Of a stretch of 64,000 nucleotides of DNA, positions 56,685 through 64,000 are shown one piece after another. The position numbers were made by a program, and so were the translations under genes. This DNA comes from Actinospineispora spinosispora DSM 44797 (lineage in GTDB: Bacteria > Actinomycetota > Actinomycetes > Mycobacteriales > Pseudonocardiaceae). The notes under the pieces were generated by a model. The model was not told where the DNA came from, made no database searches, and was given only the letters and a program-made list of their open reading frames with translations. The stretch lies in NCBI RefSeq assembly GCF_000429025.1, contig NZ_AUBB01000033.1, positions 29,481 to 93,480 on the forward strand, read 5' to 3'. Each line of letters opens with the position of its first letter. Position 1 is the stretch's first letter.

Positions 56685-57752
56685 TCATTGGCGCCTATCC
56701 AGGCTGTATGTCGGTACAGGTCGGTCCGGTGACCACCATCCGTTCCCCGCCACGCGGCGGGCCGCGAGCCGGGCGTGTGCCAGTTCCGTCGCCGCCTCGA
56801 CCGTGGTGACCCGGCCGTCGCTCGCCATGGCGAGGACGTCGGCCACCACGTTCCCCACTTTCCTGACCCGCTCGGTCGCGCGGTCGTCGTCGTGGCCGAG
56901 CAGCTGTTCCTCCAGGTAGATCAGGCCGCCGGCGTTGGCGATGAAGTCCGGGACGTATCGGATGTCCCCCAGCTCCCGCGCCAGCGAGGGCTGGGCGAGC
57001 ACGTTGTTCGCGCCACCCGCGATCACCCGGCAGGCCAGGTCCGGCAGCGTTCGCCGGGTCACCACCTCCCCCAGCGCGCATGGCGCAAGCACGTCGCACG
57101 GTGTACCCAGGATCTCCTCGACCGGGACCTGCCGCGCGCCGTGGCGCCGGGCCACCCCGCGGGCGCGGTCGGCGACCACGTCGGCAACGATCACCTCGGC
57201 GGACTCCGCGCGCAGCAGCCCGACCAGCCGGGACCCCACGTTGCCGACCCCCTGCACCGCAACCGTCACCCCGGCCAGGTCGGTGACCTCGAGCGCCGCG
57301 CGGATAGCGCACAGGACACCGAGCGCGGTGTACGGCGACGGGTCACCCCGGTCGCACACCGGTGCCGCGACCAGCCCGATCGTCTCCATGTCGGCCTGGG
57401 TGGTCCCGACGTCGTTGACCGGGATGAACCGGCCGCCGAGGGAGGCGATGAACCGGCCGTGCGCGCGCAGCAGCTCCTCGGTCTTGTCCAGGCCGGGGTC
57501 GCCGATGATGAGGCTGGCGCTGCCGCCGAGGTTCAGCCCGGCCGCCGCCGCCTTGACCGTCATGGCCCTGGACAGCCGCAACCCGTCGGCGATCGCCTCG
57601 GCCTCGCTCGGATACGGCCACATCCGCACCCCGCCGAGCGACGGGCCGAGCGTCGTGTCGTGGATGACGATGAGCGACCGCAGGCCGGTCGTAGGGTCGC
57701 TGCCGAACACCACCTGTTCCACACCGTGTTCCTCGATGCCGTCGAAGATCAT
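56685..57752 (-). CDS. Leu/Val/Phe dehydrogenase homologue lacking a catalytic Lys
   Basis: 355 residues. Overall it follows leucine/valine dehydrogenase: TTLGPSLGGVRMWPYPSEAE, AMTVKAAAAGLNLGG, VNDVGTTQADMETIGLVA, NAD motif VAVQGVGNVGSRLVG and VPDFIANAGGLIYLEEQLLG. The first active-site Lys (MTVKAA) is kept, but the second, normally in GGGK(T/A)V, is replaced: the sequence is LNLGGSASLIIGDP. Loss of that Lys should abolish classic oxidative deamination. It overlaps the permease gene (ATGA). Confidence 0.85.
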   Translation of the reverse strand: MIFDGIEEHGVEQVVFGSDPTTGLRSLIVIHDTTLGPSLGGVRMWPYPSEAEAIADGLRLSRAMTVKAAAAGLNLGGSASLIIGDPGLDKTEELLRAHGRFIASLGGRFIPVNDVGTTQADMETIGLVAAPVCDRGDPSPYTALGVLCAIRAALEVTDLAGVTVAVQGVGNVGSRLVGLLRAESAEVIVADVVADRARGVARRHGARQVPVEEILGTPCDVLAPCALGEVVTRRTLPDLACRVIAGGANNVLAQPSLARELGDIRYVPDFIANAGGLIYLEEQLLGHDDDRATERVRKVGNVVADVLAMASDGRVTTVEAATELAHARLAARRVAGNGWWSPDRPVPTYSLDRRQ

Positions 57753-59428
57753 CGGTTCACCTCCGTCGTCGTGATGGCGGGTTCGTCCTCTCCGACGAAC
57801 CCGGAGTCGACCAGGCGCGCGACCTTGTCGTCGGACAGCCGCACGCGCATGGCCCACGCGTAGATCACCGCCGACCACAGTGCGACGACGGCGAACCCCC
57901 AGCCGAGCCCGATCGCGCCGGTGTTGCCGGCGCCGTCGGCCGGGTCGGGGAACTCGCCGAGGTAGCTGATCAGCGCCAGCCCGCCGAGCCAGGGGAAGAA
58001 CCAGGAGGCCGCGCGCAGCTCCAGCGGCGGGCCGCCGGGCAGGAACGGCCGGGTCGCGGCGAAGATCAGGTAGCCGAGGAGCACCGCGACGAACAGCTTC
58101 CAGTCGGTGTGCCAGCCGGTCCAGAAGACGATCAGGTTCGACGAGTAGAACGCCAGGAACGGCACGGTGTCACGGCCGGGCAGGCGGAACACTCGCGGAT
58201 GATCGGGCAGCGACCGGCGCAGCGCCCCGACCGCGAGCGCCCCGGACCCCAGCGACAGCACGGTCGCGGCGGTCACGAAACCGACCAGCGACTGCCATCC
58301 GGGAAACGGCAGGAAGAAGATCACCCCGGCGACGAAGGCCAGCAGCAGGCTCACCCACGGTGTGCCGCGCCGGTCGAGCGTGGCCAGGCTCGGTGGGGCG
58401 TTGCGGTTGCGGCCCATCGCGTAGGTGACCCGGGACGTGCTGGTCAGGTAGATCAGTCCGCTGTCCGCGGGTGACACGACCGCGTCGAGGTAGAGCGTCG
58501 CGGCCAGCCAGTGCAGACCGAGGATCGTCGCCAGCGCGGCGAGCGGGCCGAACGCCGTCGCCTGCCCGGACGTGAGGGCGATGTGCGACCAGCCGCCGGC
58601 CAGCGCCTCCGGCGGCAGGGCGGCGGTGAATGCGACCTGCAACAGGATGTACAGCGCGCCGGTCACCAGCACCGAGCCGATGACCGCGACCGGGATGTTG
58701 CGGCGTGGCCGGTCGGTCTCGCCCGCGAGCTCGATGCCCTGCCGGAACCCCAGGTAGGAGAACACCACGCCGGACGTGGCGATCGAGGTCAGCACGCCCT
58801 CGACGCCGAACGGCGCGAACCCGCCCTCACCGCCGGCTGCCGCGTCCGGCAGGTCGAAGTTGCCCGCGTGGAACGCGGTCGCCAGGAACGCCACGATCAC
58901 CACGACGATCACGCCGAGCTTCCACCACACCAGCACGTTGTTGGCGCGGGCGAACCACTTGACGCCGTACAGGTTCAGCGCGGTCAGCACGGCGAGCAGT
59001 GCGACCGCGACGGCGAACCCGAACGGCCAGGTCAGTACCGGCACGCCGTCGACCTCATGCATCAGCGAGTCGAACCGGGCGGCGCTGTACTGCAGGGCCG
59101 CCTCGACCTCGATGGCCGACGCGGACGCGCAGGTGATCCACAGGATCCAGCCGAAGCCGTAGCTGGTGAACGAGCCGAACGCGTAGTGCGGGAACCGGGC
59201 CGTACCACCGGACACCGGGAACATCGTGCCCAGCTCGGCATAGACGAACGCGATCGCCATGATCATCACGCCGCCGATGACCCAGGACAGGACGGCGGCG
59301 GGACCCGCGGTGTTCGCGGCGCTCTGGGCGCCGAACAGCCAGCCGGAGCCGATGATGGCGCCCACTGAGGTGAACAGCAGCCCGACGAGTCGGACGTCCT
59401 TGCGTAAGCCGCGCTCGGTTGCGCTCAT
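57749..59428 (-). CDS. APC-family amino acid permease
   Basis: 559 residues with 12 or more helices. It opens VRLVGLLFTSVGAIIGSGWLFGAQ, the G-S-G-W helix 1 of APC carriers, and has FPVSGGTARFPHYAFGSFTS, SYLGFRQGIELAGETDRPRR and STSRVTYAMGRNRNAPPSLA. It should import an amino acid or amine by proton or ion coupling. ATGA overlaps tie it to both the dehydrogenase-like and the aminotransferase genes. Confidence 0.9.
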   Translation of the reverse strand: MSATERGLRKDVRLVGLLFTSVGAIIGSGWLFGAQSAANTAGPAAVLSWVIGGVMIMAIAFVYAELGTMFPVSGGTARFPHYAFGSFTSYGFGWILWITCASASAIEVEAALQYSAARFDSLMHEVDGVPVLTWPFGFAVAVALLAVLTALNLYGVKWFARANNVLVWWKLGVIVVVIVAFLATAFHAGNFDLPDAAAGGEGGFAPFGVEGVLTSIATSGVVFSYLGFRQGIELAGETDRPRRNIPVAVIGSVLVTGALYILLQVAFTAALPPEALAGGWSHIALTSGQATAFGPLAALATILGLHWLAATLYLDAVVSPADSGLIYLTSTSRVTYAMGRNRNAPPSLATLDRRGTPWVSLLLAFVAGVIFFLPFPGWQSLVGFVTAATVLSLGSGALAVGALRRSLPDHPRVFRLPGRDTVPFLAFYSSNLIVFWTGWHTDWKLFVAVLLGYLIFAATRPFLPGGPPLELRAASWFFPWLGGLALISYLGEFPDPADGAGNTGAIGLGWGFAVVALWSAVIYAWAMRVRLSDDKVARLVDSGFVGEDEPAITTTEVNR

Positions 59429-60516
59429 CTGGATGCCCTCACCGTTGAGAAGATCGTGGTCAGCGCCTCGGCGAGGCGCTGGATGTCGTCGAGACGGACG
59501 TACGGGGCGATTGAGATCCGCACCATCGGCTGCGTGTTCCAGGCGCGGACCGGGGCGTCGATCGCGAACTCGGAACGCAGCAGCCTCGTGACAGCGGCCG
59601 GGTCGCAGGCGGGGAGCAGGAAGTAGGCCATCTGGATCGGCTGCTCGTCGGCGAACGGGGCGAACCCGGCGTCGGCCATCAGCGTCCTGGCGCCGCGCAG
59701 CAGGTCCCGGCACTCCGCCTGGCGGCCGTGGGCGGTCACGAAGTCGATCGCGGCCGGCACCGACAGGTAGGCCGACGGGTCGCGGGCGCTGCGCCAGTCC
59801 TGGCTCGGCTCATAGGCCGTCTCGCCCCACCCCCACCCGGCGGCGAGCGGGTCGAGCAGCGGCCGCACCTCGCGGCGGGTGTGGAGGAACGCGGCGGCCT
59901 TCGGCGCGCACAGCCACTTGTGGCAGTTGCCCACGTACACGTCGGCGCCGAGGGCGTCGAGGTCGAGGTCGAGCTGGCCGGGGCCGTGCGCCCCGTCGAC
60001 CACCGACAGCACACCCGCGTCCCTGGCCAGCGCGCAGAGCCGTTCGACCGGGAGCAGCAGCGCGGTCGGTGAGGAGATGTGGCTGACCACGAGTGCCCTG
60101 GTCCGGGCCGTGGCGCCGGCCCAGATCTCCTCGGCCGTCGTGCCCCGTGCGACCACGACCCGGGCGCCGGTCCTGCCCGCGACGAAGCTCAACGCGTTAC
60201 GGATGGCGCCGTACTCGTGCTCGGTGGTGAGCAGCTCGTCGCCGGGGCCGATCCGCAGCGAGCGGAGCACGGTGTTGAGCGCGACCGTCGCGTTGAGCAC
60301 CAGCGCGATGCCTTCGGGCTGGGCACCCAGATAGGCGGCGAGCGCCCGGCGCACGACGGCGAGCTCGTCGTCGAGGCGGTCGAACATCCCGCTGGGCGAC
60401 CGTTCGAGCTCGCGCTGCCAGCGCTGGTAGACGTCGAAGACCGGCCGGGGGCAAGCCCCGAACGCGCCATGGTTGAGGTGCGTCAGGTCCGGGTCGAGCA
60501 GGAACAGGTCGGTCAC
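59425..60516 (-). CDS. Class V aminotransferase (CefD-like)
   Basis: 363 residues from GTG 60516. PLP-enzyme blocks: LNHGAFGACPRPVFDVYQRW, TTEHEYGAIRNALSFVA, VVDGAHGPGQLDLDLDAL and the Schiff-base Lys in YVGNCHKWLCAPK. This is the isopenicillin N epimerase/CsdA-like branch, which includes epimerases and desulfurases. It heads the operon with an amino acid permease and a degenerate dehydrogenase, so it probably acts on an imported amino acid. Confidence 0.88.
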   Translation of the reverse strand: MTDLFLLDPDLTHLNHGAFGACPRPVFDVYQRWQRELERSPSGMFDRLDDELAVVRRALAAYLGAQPEGIALVLNATVALNTVLRSLRIGPGDELLTTEHEYGAIRNALSFVAGRTGARVVVARGTTAEEIWAGATARTRALVVSHISSPTALLLPVERLCALARDAGVLSVVDGAHGPGQLDLDLDALGADVYVGNCHKWLCAPKAAAFLHTRREVRPLLDPLAAGWGWGETAYEPSQDWRSARDPSAYLSVPAAIDFVTAHGRQAECRDLLRGARTLMADAGFAPFADEQPIQMAYFLLPACDPAAVTRLLRSEFAIDAPVRAWNTQPMVRISIAPYVRLDDIQRLAEALTTIFSTVRASR

Positions 60517-60540
60517 CCAGCGACCGTAGGAAGACCAGCT

Positions 60541-60561
60541 CCTATGTGTCTAATGCATAGG
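60541..60561. promoter_or_regulatory. LysR-type site CCTATG-N9-CATAGG
   Basis: Perfect arms between the divergent aminotransferase operon and LysR gene, with T-N11-A spacing. Probably the binding site of the adjacent LysR protein. Confidence 0.7.
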
Positions 60562-60595
60562 ACTGAGCCTGGCGATCAGCTAATCTGATGTCTTC

Positions 60596-61489
60596 ATGGA
60601 AGTAGACCACGTTGCGACGTTCCTGGCGATCGTGCGGCACGGCGGGTTCACCCGGGCGTCCGAGGTCCTGCACGTCTCACAGCCGGCGATCAGCAGACGG
60701 ATCCGGCTGCTGGAGACCGAGCTGGGCGCGCCGTTGTTCGAGCGTGGCGCCCGCGGCGTCCTGCTGACCGAGGCCGGGCGTTCGTTCCTGCCCTACGCCG
60801 AGACCCTCGCCACGGTCGTCCAGGACGGGCTCGCCTCGGTGTCGGAGGTGCACGGCGGACGGTCCGGGGAGGTCACGCTGGCGTTCATCGGGACGCTCGC
60901 CGGGACCGACCTCACCGACCGGCTGCGCGAGTTCCGGGACGCCAGCCCCGAGGTGCGGTTCCGCATCCGGACGGCGCCGAGTGACGTCGTGAGCGATCTG
61001 GTCCGGCGCGGCGAGGCGACCCTCGGGCTGCGCTACGCCGAGGACACCCACCCCGATCTGGTCTCGACGACGATCGGCCACGAGGAGCTGCTGCCGGTCG
61101 CACCCGCCGGGCACCCGCTCCTGTCCGAACGCGACCTCGCTCCGGAGCGACTGGCGCGGTATCCCTGGATCACGTTCCCGGCGCGCCCTGGCGAACCCCG
61201 TCAGCCCTACGCCGACGCGTTGGAGACCCTCCTGGGCCGCGACGCGCTGGAGGTCGCGGAGATCGTTCCGATCGACAGCCTGACCGCTCAGGTACGGATG
61301 GTCGAGGCCGGTTTCGGTCTGGCGGTACTGCCTCGCAGCGGGGTCGGGACGGAGCTGAGCACCGGTCGGTTGCGGGTGCTGGATGTACCCCGGGCACGGT
61401 TCGCGATCCCGGTGGTTCTGGTCCAGCGCAGGGCCGGCTTCCTCAGCGGCGCGGCCCAGGCACTGCGCACCCTCCTGCTCTCCTCGTGA
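60596..61489 (+). CDS. LysR family transcriptional regulator
   Basis: 297 residues. HTH at 1-60: DHVATFLAIVRHGGFTRASE, LHVSQPAISRRIRLLETELG, FERGARGVLLTEAGRSF. The substrate domain reads EVTLAFIGTLAGTDLTDRL and later GFGLAVLPRSGVGTEL. Divergent from the aminotransferase-permease-dehydrogenase operon, which it likely controls through 60541-60561. Confidence 0.92.
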   Translation: MEVDHVATFLAIVRHGGFTRASEVLHVSQPAISRRIRLLETELGAPLFERGARGVLLTEAGRSFLPYAETLATVVQDGLASVSEVHGGRSGEVTLAFIGTLAGTDLTDRLREFRDASPEVRFRIRTAPSDVVSDLVRRGEATLGLRYAEDTHPDLVSTTIGHEELLPVAPAGHPLLSERDLAPERLARYPWITFPARPGEPRQPYADALETLLGRDALEVAEIVPIDSLTAQVRMVEAGFGLAVLPRSGVGTELSTGRLRVLDVPRARFAIPVVLVQRRAGFLSGAAQALRTLLLSS

Positions 61490-62389
61490 CCGGCCTCGGT
61501 GGCCATCAGTGATCCAGTTGGCCGCTCGTGGCCATGCTCGCCGGGGATGAACCTGGGTGAACGTAACGGCCAACTTCACGCACGGCCACGCGCGGACATG
61601 ATCGAGTCGGCCACGCGTTCGATGGCCACCGGCACCCCCGAGGCCACGGCCACCGCGCTGCCGAACGGCCATCAAGACGATCACCGAGCGGCCATCAACG
61701 CGGCCGATACCGCCCTGACCGGTCCGGCCCGGGTCGCGGCCACGCGCGCGATCTCCGACCCTTAGCCGACGCAAACGCGATTCGAGGGAAATCAGTATCC
61801 CTATTTCCAGGGTTCCCGGTCGCGCGGCGAGGTCAGCAAGACACCACCAACGTTCATTTAATTGTGGCTGCAATTTCCGGTGGACGTCGAGGCGATTTGG
61901 TGCGGCTCCGCCAGGTCCCTCGACCAGAGATGCCAGTGAGCACCGGGGGGGTCTACGCCTCGACGTGTAGCGGCCGATCCAGATCGGTTGGCGACACCCC
62001 GAGGGGACGCCATCGGACACCTCGAGCGGACCTCTCCGACCCACCCTGAGCCCCGGAGCGGCCGGCCGTACCCGCTCACCCATCCGAGCGATTATGCAAA
62101 GAGAGCACTGATTCGACTGGACTCGACGCTCCCGAACCTCTAGTTTGATCGAAGCAACACGTGGAGTACTTACGTCTTGCTCTTACCCACCGGCCCTCCG
62201 GGGCCCGTGCCGCACCGCGTGGAATCTGGCGCCGGCGGTATCGATGGGTCGCCCGCGTGACGTGAACCGTGGGTCGCCTGGTTGAACCGTGCGCTCTCTG
62301 CCGCACACCATCGCACTAACTCAGATGCAGCACCTCGCGGCCTTCCTGGCCTGGGGTTCTCTCACCTTCTCCTGTCTGGAGCACTTCTG
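61490..62389. other. 900-bp region without a convincing gene
   Basis: 61500-61760 carries about eleven GGCCA pentamers, all on the + strand; an 88-codon frame 61499-61765 (ESATRSMATGTPEATATALP in the middle) runs through it but has no ribosome site and no family. 61780-62150 is less GC-rich. 62238-62290 has two copies of TGGGTCGCC...TGAACCGTG, about 27 bp apart. The last 100 bp should hold the promoter and leader of the large gene starting at 62390. Confidence 0.5.
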
Positions 62390-64000
62390 ATGGCTACCCG
62401 TGGATCGGCTGACGTGATGGGGCGCTCGTGCGCCTCGTCGCGCCTGCCGCTTCGTCGGGTGCTGTTGTGGGGGGCGCTCCGGGTTCTGCTCAACTGCGGC
62501 GCGATCGTCGGTGGCGCCGCCCTGCTGTGGCTCGCCGCCGGGATGTTCTCCGGCGCCTCCGCTCCGATGCCGATCAGTGTGAACGCCGGACAGGTGTTGC
62601 GCGTCGCCGAGAACGCCCCGATGAAGGGCGGCTCCGGCGGCAAGGGCGGCGGCGGCAAGGGCGGCAACTCCAGCAGCGGCCATTCCAGCAGCGGCTCGGG
62701 CGGCGGGAAGTCCGGTGGGAAATCGGGTGGAAAGTCGAGCAGCTCCGGAAGCTCGAAGAAATCCACCTCCAGCGGACATTCCAGCAATTCCGGCGGTAGC
62801 CAGCCGAAATCGCACACCCGGTCGGCTTCTTCTTCCTCCGGCAACTCCGGAAAGCCGGCCAAGCGGAGCAGCTCCGCCTCTCAGCAGGAGTCCCGGCCAA
62901 CGGCCACCCGCACGTCGGGCGGCCGCTCCGGTGACCGCTCCACGACTACCCAGCTGACCGCGGCCAGGAGCCACGGCCAGAAGCGGGTGGCCACGGCCGG
63001 TGACTCCGCCGACCGGCGAGTGAACGCGGCCAAGAAGAAGATCGATGACCGCGTGGCCACCGCCAGGAAGACGGTCCGTGACCAGATGGCCACGGTCCAC
63101 CAGGCGTCGAAGCGCGTCCGCTCCGACGCCGAGGGCGCCGCCAAGGACATCCGGTCCAAGGCCGAGAAGTCGGCCAAGGACTCGGTCCGTCAGGCACTCG
63201 CCGGGCTCGGTCAGCACCGCACATCCTCGGGCCAGTCGGCGAGCACAGCGCGCAAGAACATCAGCGCCGCGATCGACACCGACGTGAAGAACGCGCTCGC
63301 CGGGAAGAAGCCTGCCAAGGGGCGCTCCGCGACCGAGACCGCGGTCCGTCAGGCCGTGACCGACGCTCTCGCCAAGACCTCCGGGAAGAAGCAGGTCGCC
63401 TCTGCGATCGCTGACTCGGTGGGCAAGACCCTCCCCCAGAACTCCGCCGACCGGGATGCTCTGAGCACGAGCATCCGGGCATCGGTCAAGGACTCGCTCT
63501 CCGCCGCGCAGCCCGCCAAGATCGGCGCCGGCGTCGAGAAGACGGTCCGCCAGGCGCTCGCCGCCGCCAAGAAGAACGGCACGTCCGCGAAGGCGACCCC
63601 GGGGCAGCTCACCGATCTGGTCACCAAGGCCACCGGCGGACAGCTGTCCACCGCGCTCGCCGGGCTCGGTGACGACGCTCGGGCGAGCGTCAGCAAGGCC
63701 ATCAAGACCGACGTGAAGAACGCGCTCGCCGGGAAGGCCCCCGCCAAGGGTGGCTCCGCGACCGAAGCAGCGATCCGTCAGGCACTCGGCTCGACGGGCA
63801 AGGGTGACCTCGCCGACCTGGTCTCGCGGGCCACCACAGACCCGGCCGGGCTCACCAAGAACCTCGCCGGCAAGAACGGCGAGCTGGCGAAGCTCATCAC
63901 CCAGGCTTCCCAGAACCCCAAGCTGGCCAAGCAACTCGCCACCGCCAAGGGCGGCGACCTCGCCAAGCTCATCAGCCAGGCCACGAACAGCGCCACCCAG
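62390..64000 (+). CDS. Large Gly/Ser/Lys-rich repeat protein, runs off window
   Basis: 537 codons open from ATG 62390 to the right edge with no stop; GGAG at 62378-62381 is the ribosome site. A basic N-terminus is followed by a membrane helix (about 28-55, LLNCGAIVGGAALLWLAAGM), a Gly/Ser/Lys-rich low-complexity stretch (about 75-190) and an Ala/Lys-rich helical region with internal repeats: TDVKNALAGKKPAKGRSATE recurs as TDVKNALAGKAPAKGGSATE, and VRQALAGLG/VRQALAAAKK recur. No known family recognised. It may be a surface protein or the leader half of a polymorphic toxin; the C-terminus is not visible. Confidence 0.75.
   Translation, partial: MATRGSADVMGRSCASSRLPLRRVLLWGALRVLLNCGAIVGGAALLWLAAGMFSGASAPMPISVNAGQVLRVAENAPMKGGSGGKGGGGKGGNSSSGHSSSGSGGGKSGGKSGGKSSSSGSSKKSTSSGHSSNSGGSQPKSHTRSASSSSGNSGKPAKRSSSASQQESRPTATRTSGGRSGDRSTTTQLTAARSHGQKRVATAGDSADRRVNAAKKKIDDRVATARKTVRDQMATVHQASKRVRSDAEGAAKDIRSKAEKSAKDSVRQALAGLGQHRTSSGQSASTARKNISAAIDTDVKNALAGKKPAKGRSATETAVRQAVTDALAKTSGKKQVASAIADSVGKTLPQNSADRDALSTSIRASVKDSLSAAQPAKIGAGVEKTVRQALAAAKKNGTSAKATPGQLTDLVTKATGGQLSTALAGLGDDARASVSKAIKTDVKNALAGKAPAKGGSATEAAIRQALGSTGKGDLADLVSRATTDPAGLTKNLAGKNGELAKLITQASQNPKLAKQLATAKGGDLAKLISQATNSATQ

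Noticed and set aside
62321..63934. 537-codon minus-strand frame under the right-edge gene
   Set aside because: The + frame from 62390 has a ribosome site, a membrane helix and internal protein repeats; the minus frame is a Gly/Leu/Arg-rich shadow of those repeats.

Overview
This is a 64 kb stretch of GC-rich actinobacterial chromosome. Codon third positions are almost always G or C, GTG starts are common, genes often overlap by ATGA or GTGA, and there are a mycothiol-type DinB/MDMPI protein and a resuscitation-promoting factor. The 53-bp GCACGAATGTGG-type palindromes and the terpenoid genes suggest Pseudonocardiales (Amycolatopsis/Pseudonocardia-like), which is an inference. There is no rRNA operon, insertion sequence, prophage or CRISPR array. 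The window looks like accessory chromosome: small catabolic and biosynthetic modules, each beside its own regulator.

Layout. 0-3.6 kb: small genes with local regulators (NTF2-like/TetR, MarR/DUF2269, DJ-1/PfpI, PPOX). 3.5-4.07 kb: a gene-free block of degenerate GC repeats. 4.07-11.4 kb: a divergent catabolic module under an RpiR regulator. Leftward it encodes a glutamine-synthetase-like ligase, an amidohydrolase and an M20D amidase; rightward an M20 deacylase and an NCS1 permease. 11.8-12.05 kb: three tRNA genes (Met, Arg, His). 13.1-23.5 kb: a terpenoid cluster. idi reads left; cytochrome P450, class I terpene synthase, NDH-2-like flavoprotein, polyprenyl synthase and a full carboxylic acid reductase read right, tightly coupled, followed by a saccharopine-dehydrogenase-like reductase.

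24-28 kb: a FemAB/BioF2-type acyltransferase faces an operon of SRPBCC protein, epimerase and MurJ-like flippase. 28.8-31.5 kb: a formamide module (AmiC-like sensor without signal peptide, FmdB, formamidase). 31.6-38 kb: regulators (GntR, XRE/MmyB), an SGNH hydrolase/SDR pair, a secreted Cys-containing protein and an Rpf-LysM protein. 38.3-42.7 kb: two AhpD-like proteins, then a LysR-controlled PAS/MFS/RidA operon. 42.75-43.3 kb: a probably leaderless toxin-antitoxin pair.

43.4-50.2 kb: a dicarboxylate-type catabolic set (aldehyde dehydrogenase, 997-residue FAD/Fe-S oxidase, DUF3830 protein, two maleate-isomerase-like proteins). 51.3-53.4 kb: a membrane-anchored beta-helix protein. 53.4-56.6 kb: three paralogous TetR regulators whose upstream regions each carry a CAAC/GTTG dyad. 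56.7-61.5 kb: an amino-acid dehydrogenase lacking a catalytic lysine, an APC permease and a CefD-like aminotransferase, divergent from a LysR gene. The right edge holds the start of a long Gly/Ser/Lys-rich membrane-anchored repeat protein that runs off the window.

Intergenic DNA is rich in secondary structure: three copies of a 53-bp palindrome, five TCGCACA/TGTGCGA-type stem-loops, several strong bidirectional terminators and many short operator dyads. The most interesting parts are the terpenoid/CAR cluster, the K-to-A dehydrogenase module, the divergent ligase/amidohydrolase module, the TetR trio, the DUF3830/double-isomerase operon and the repeat protein at the right edge.
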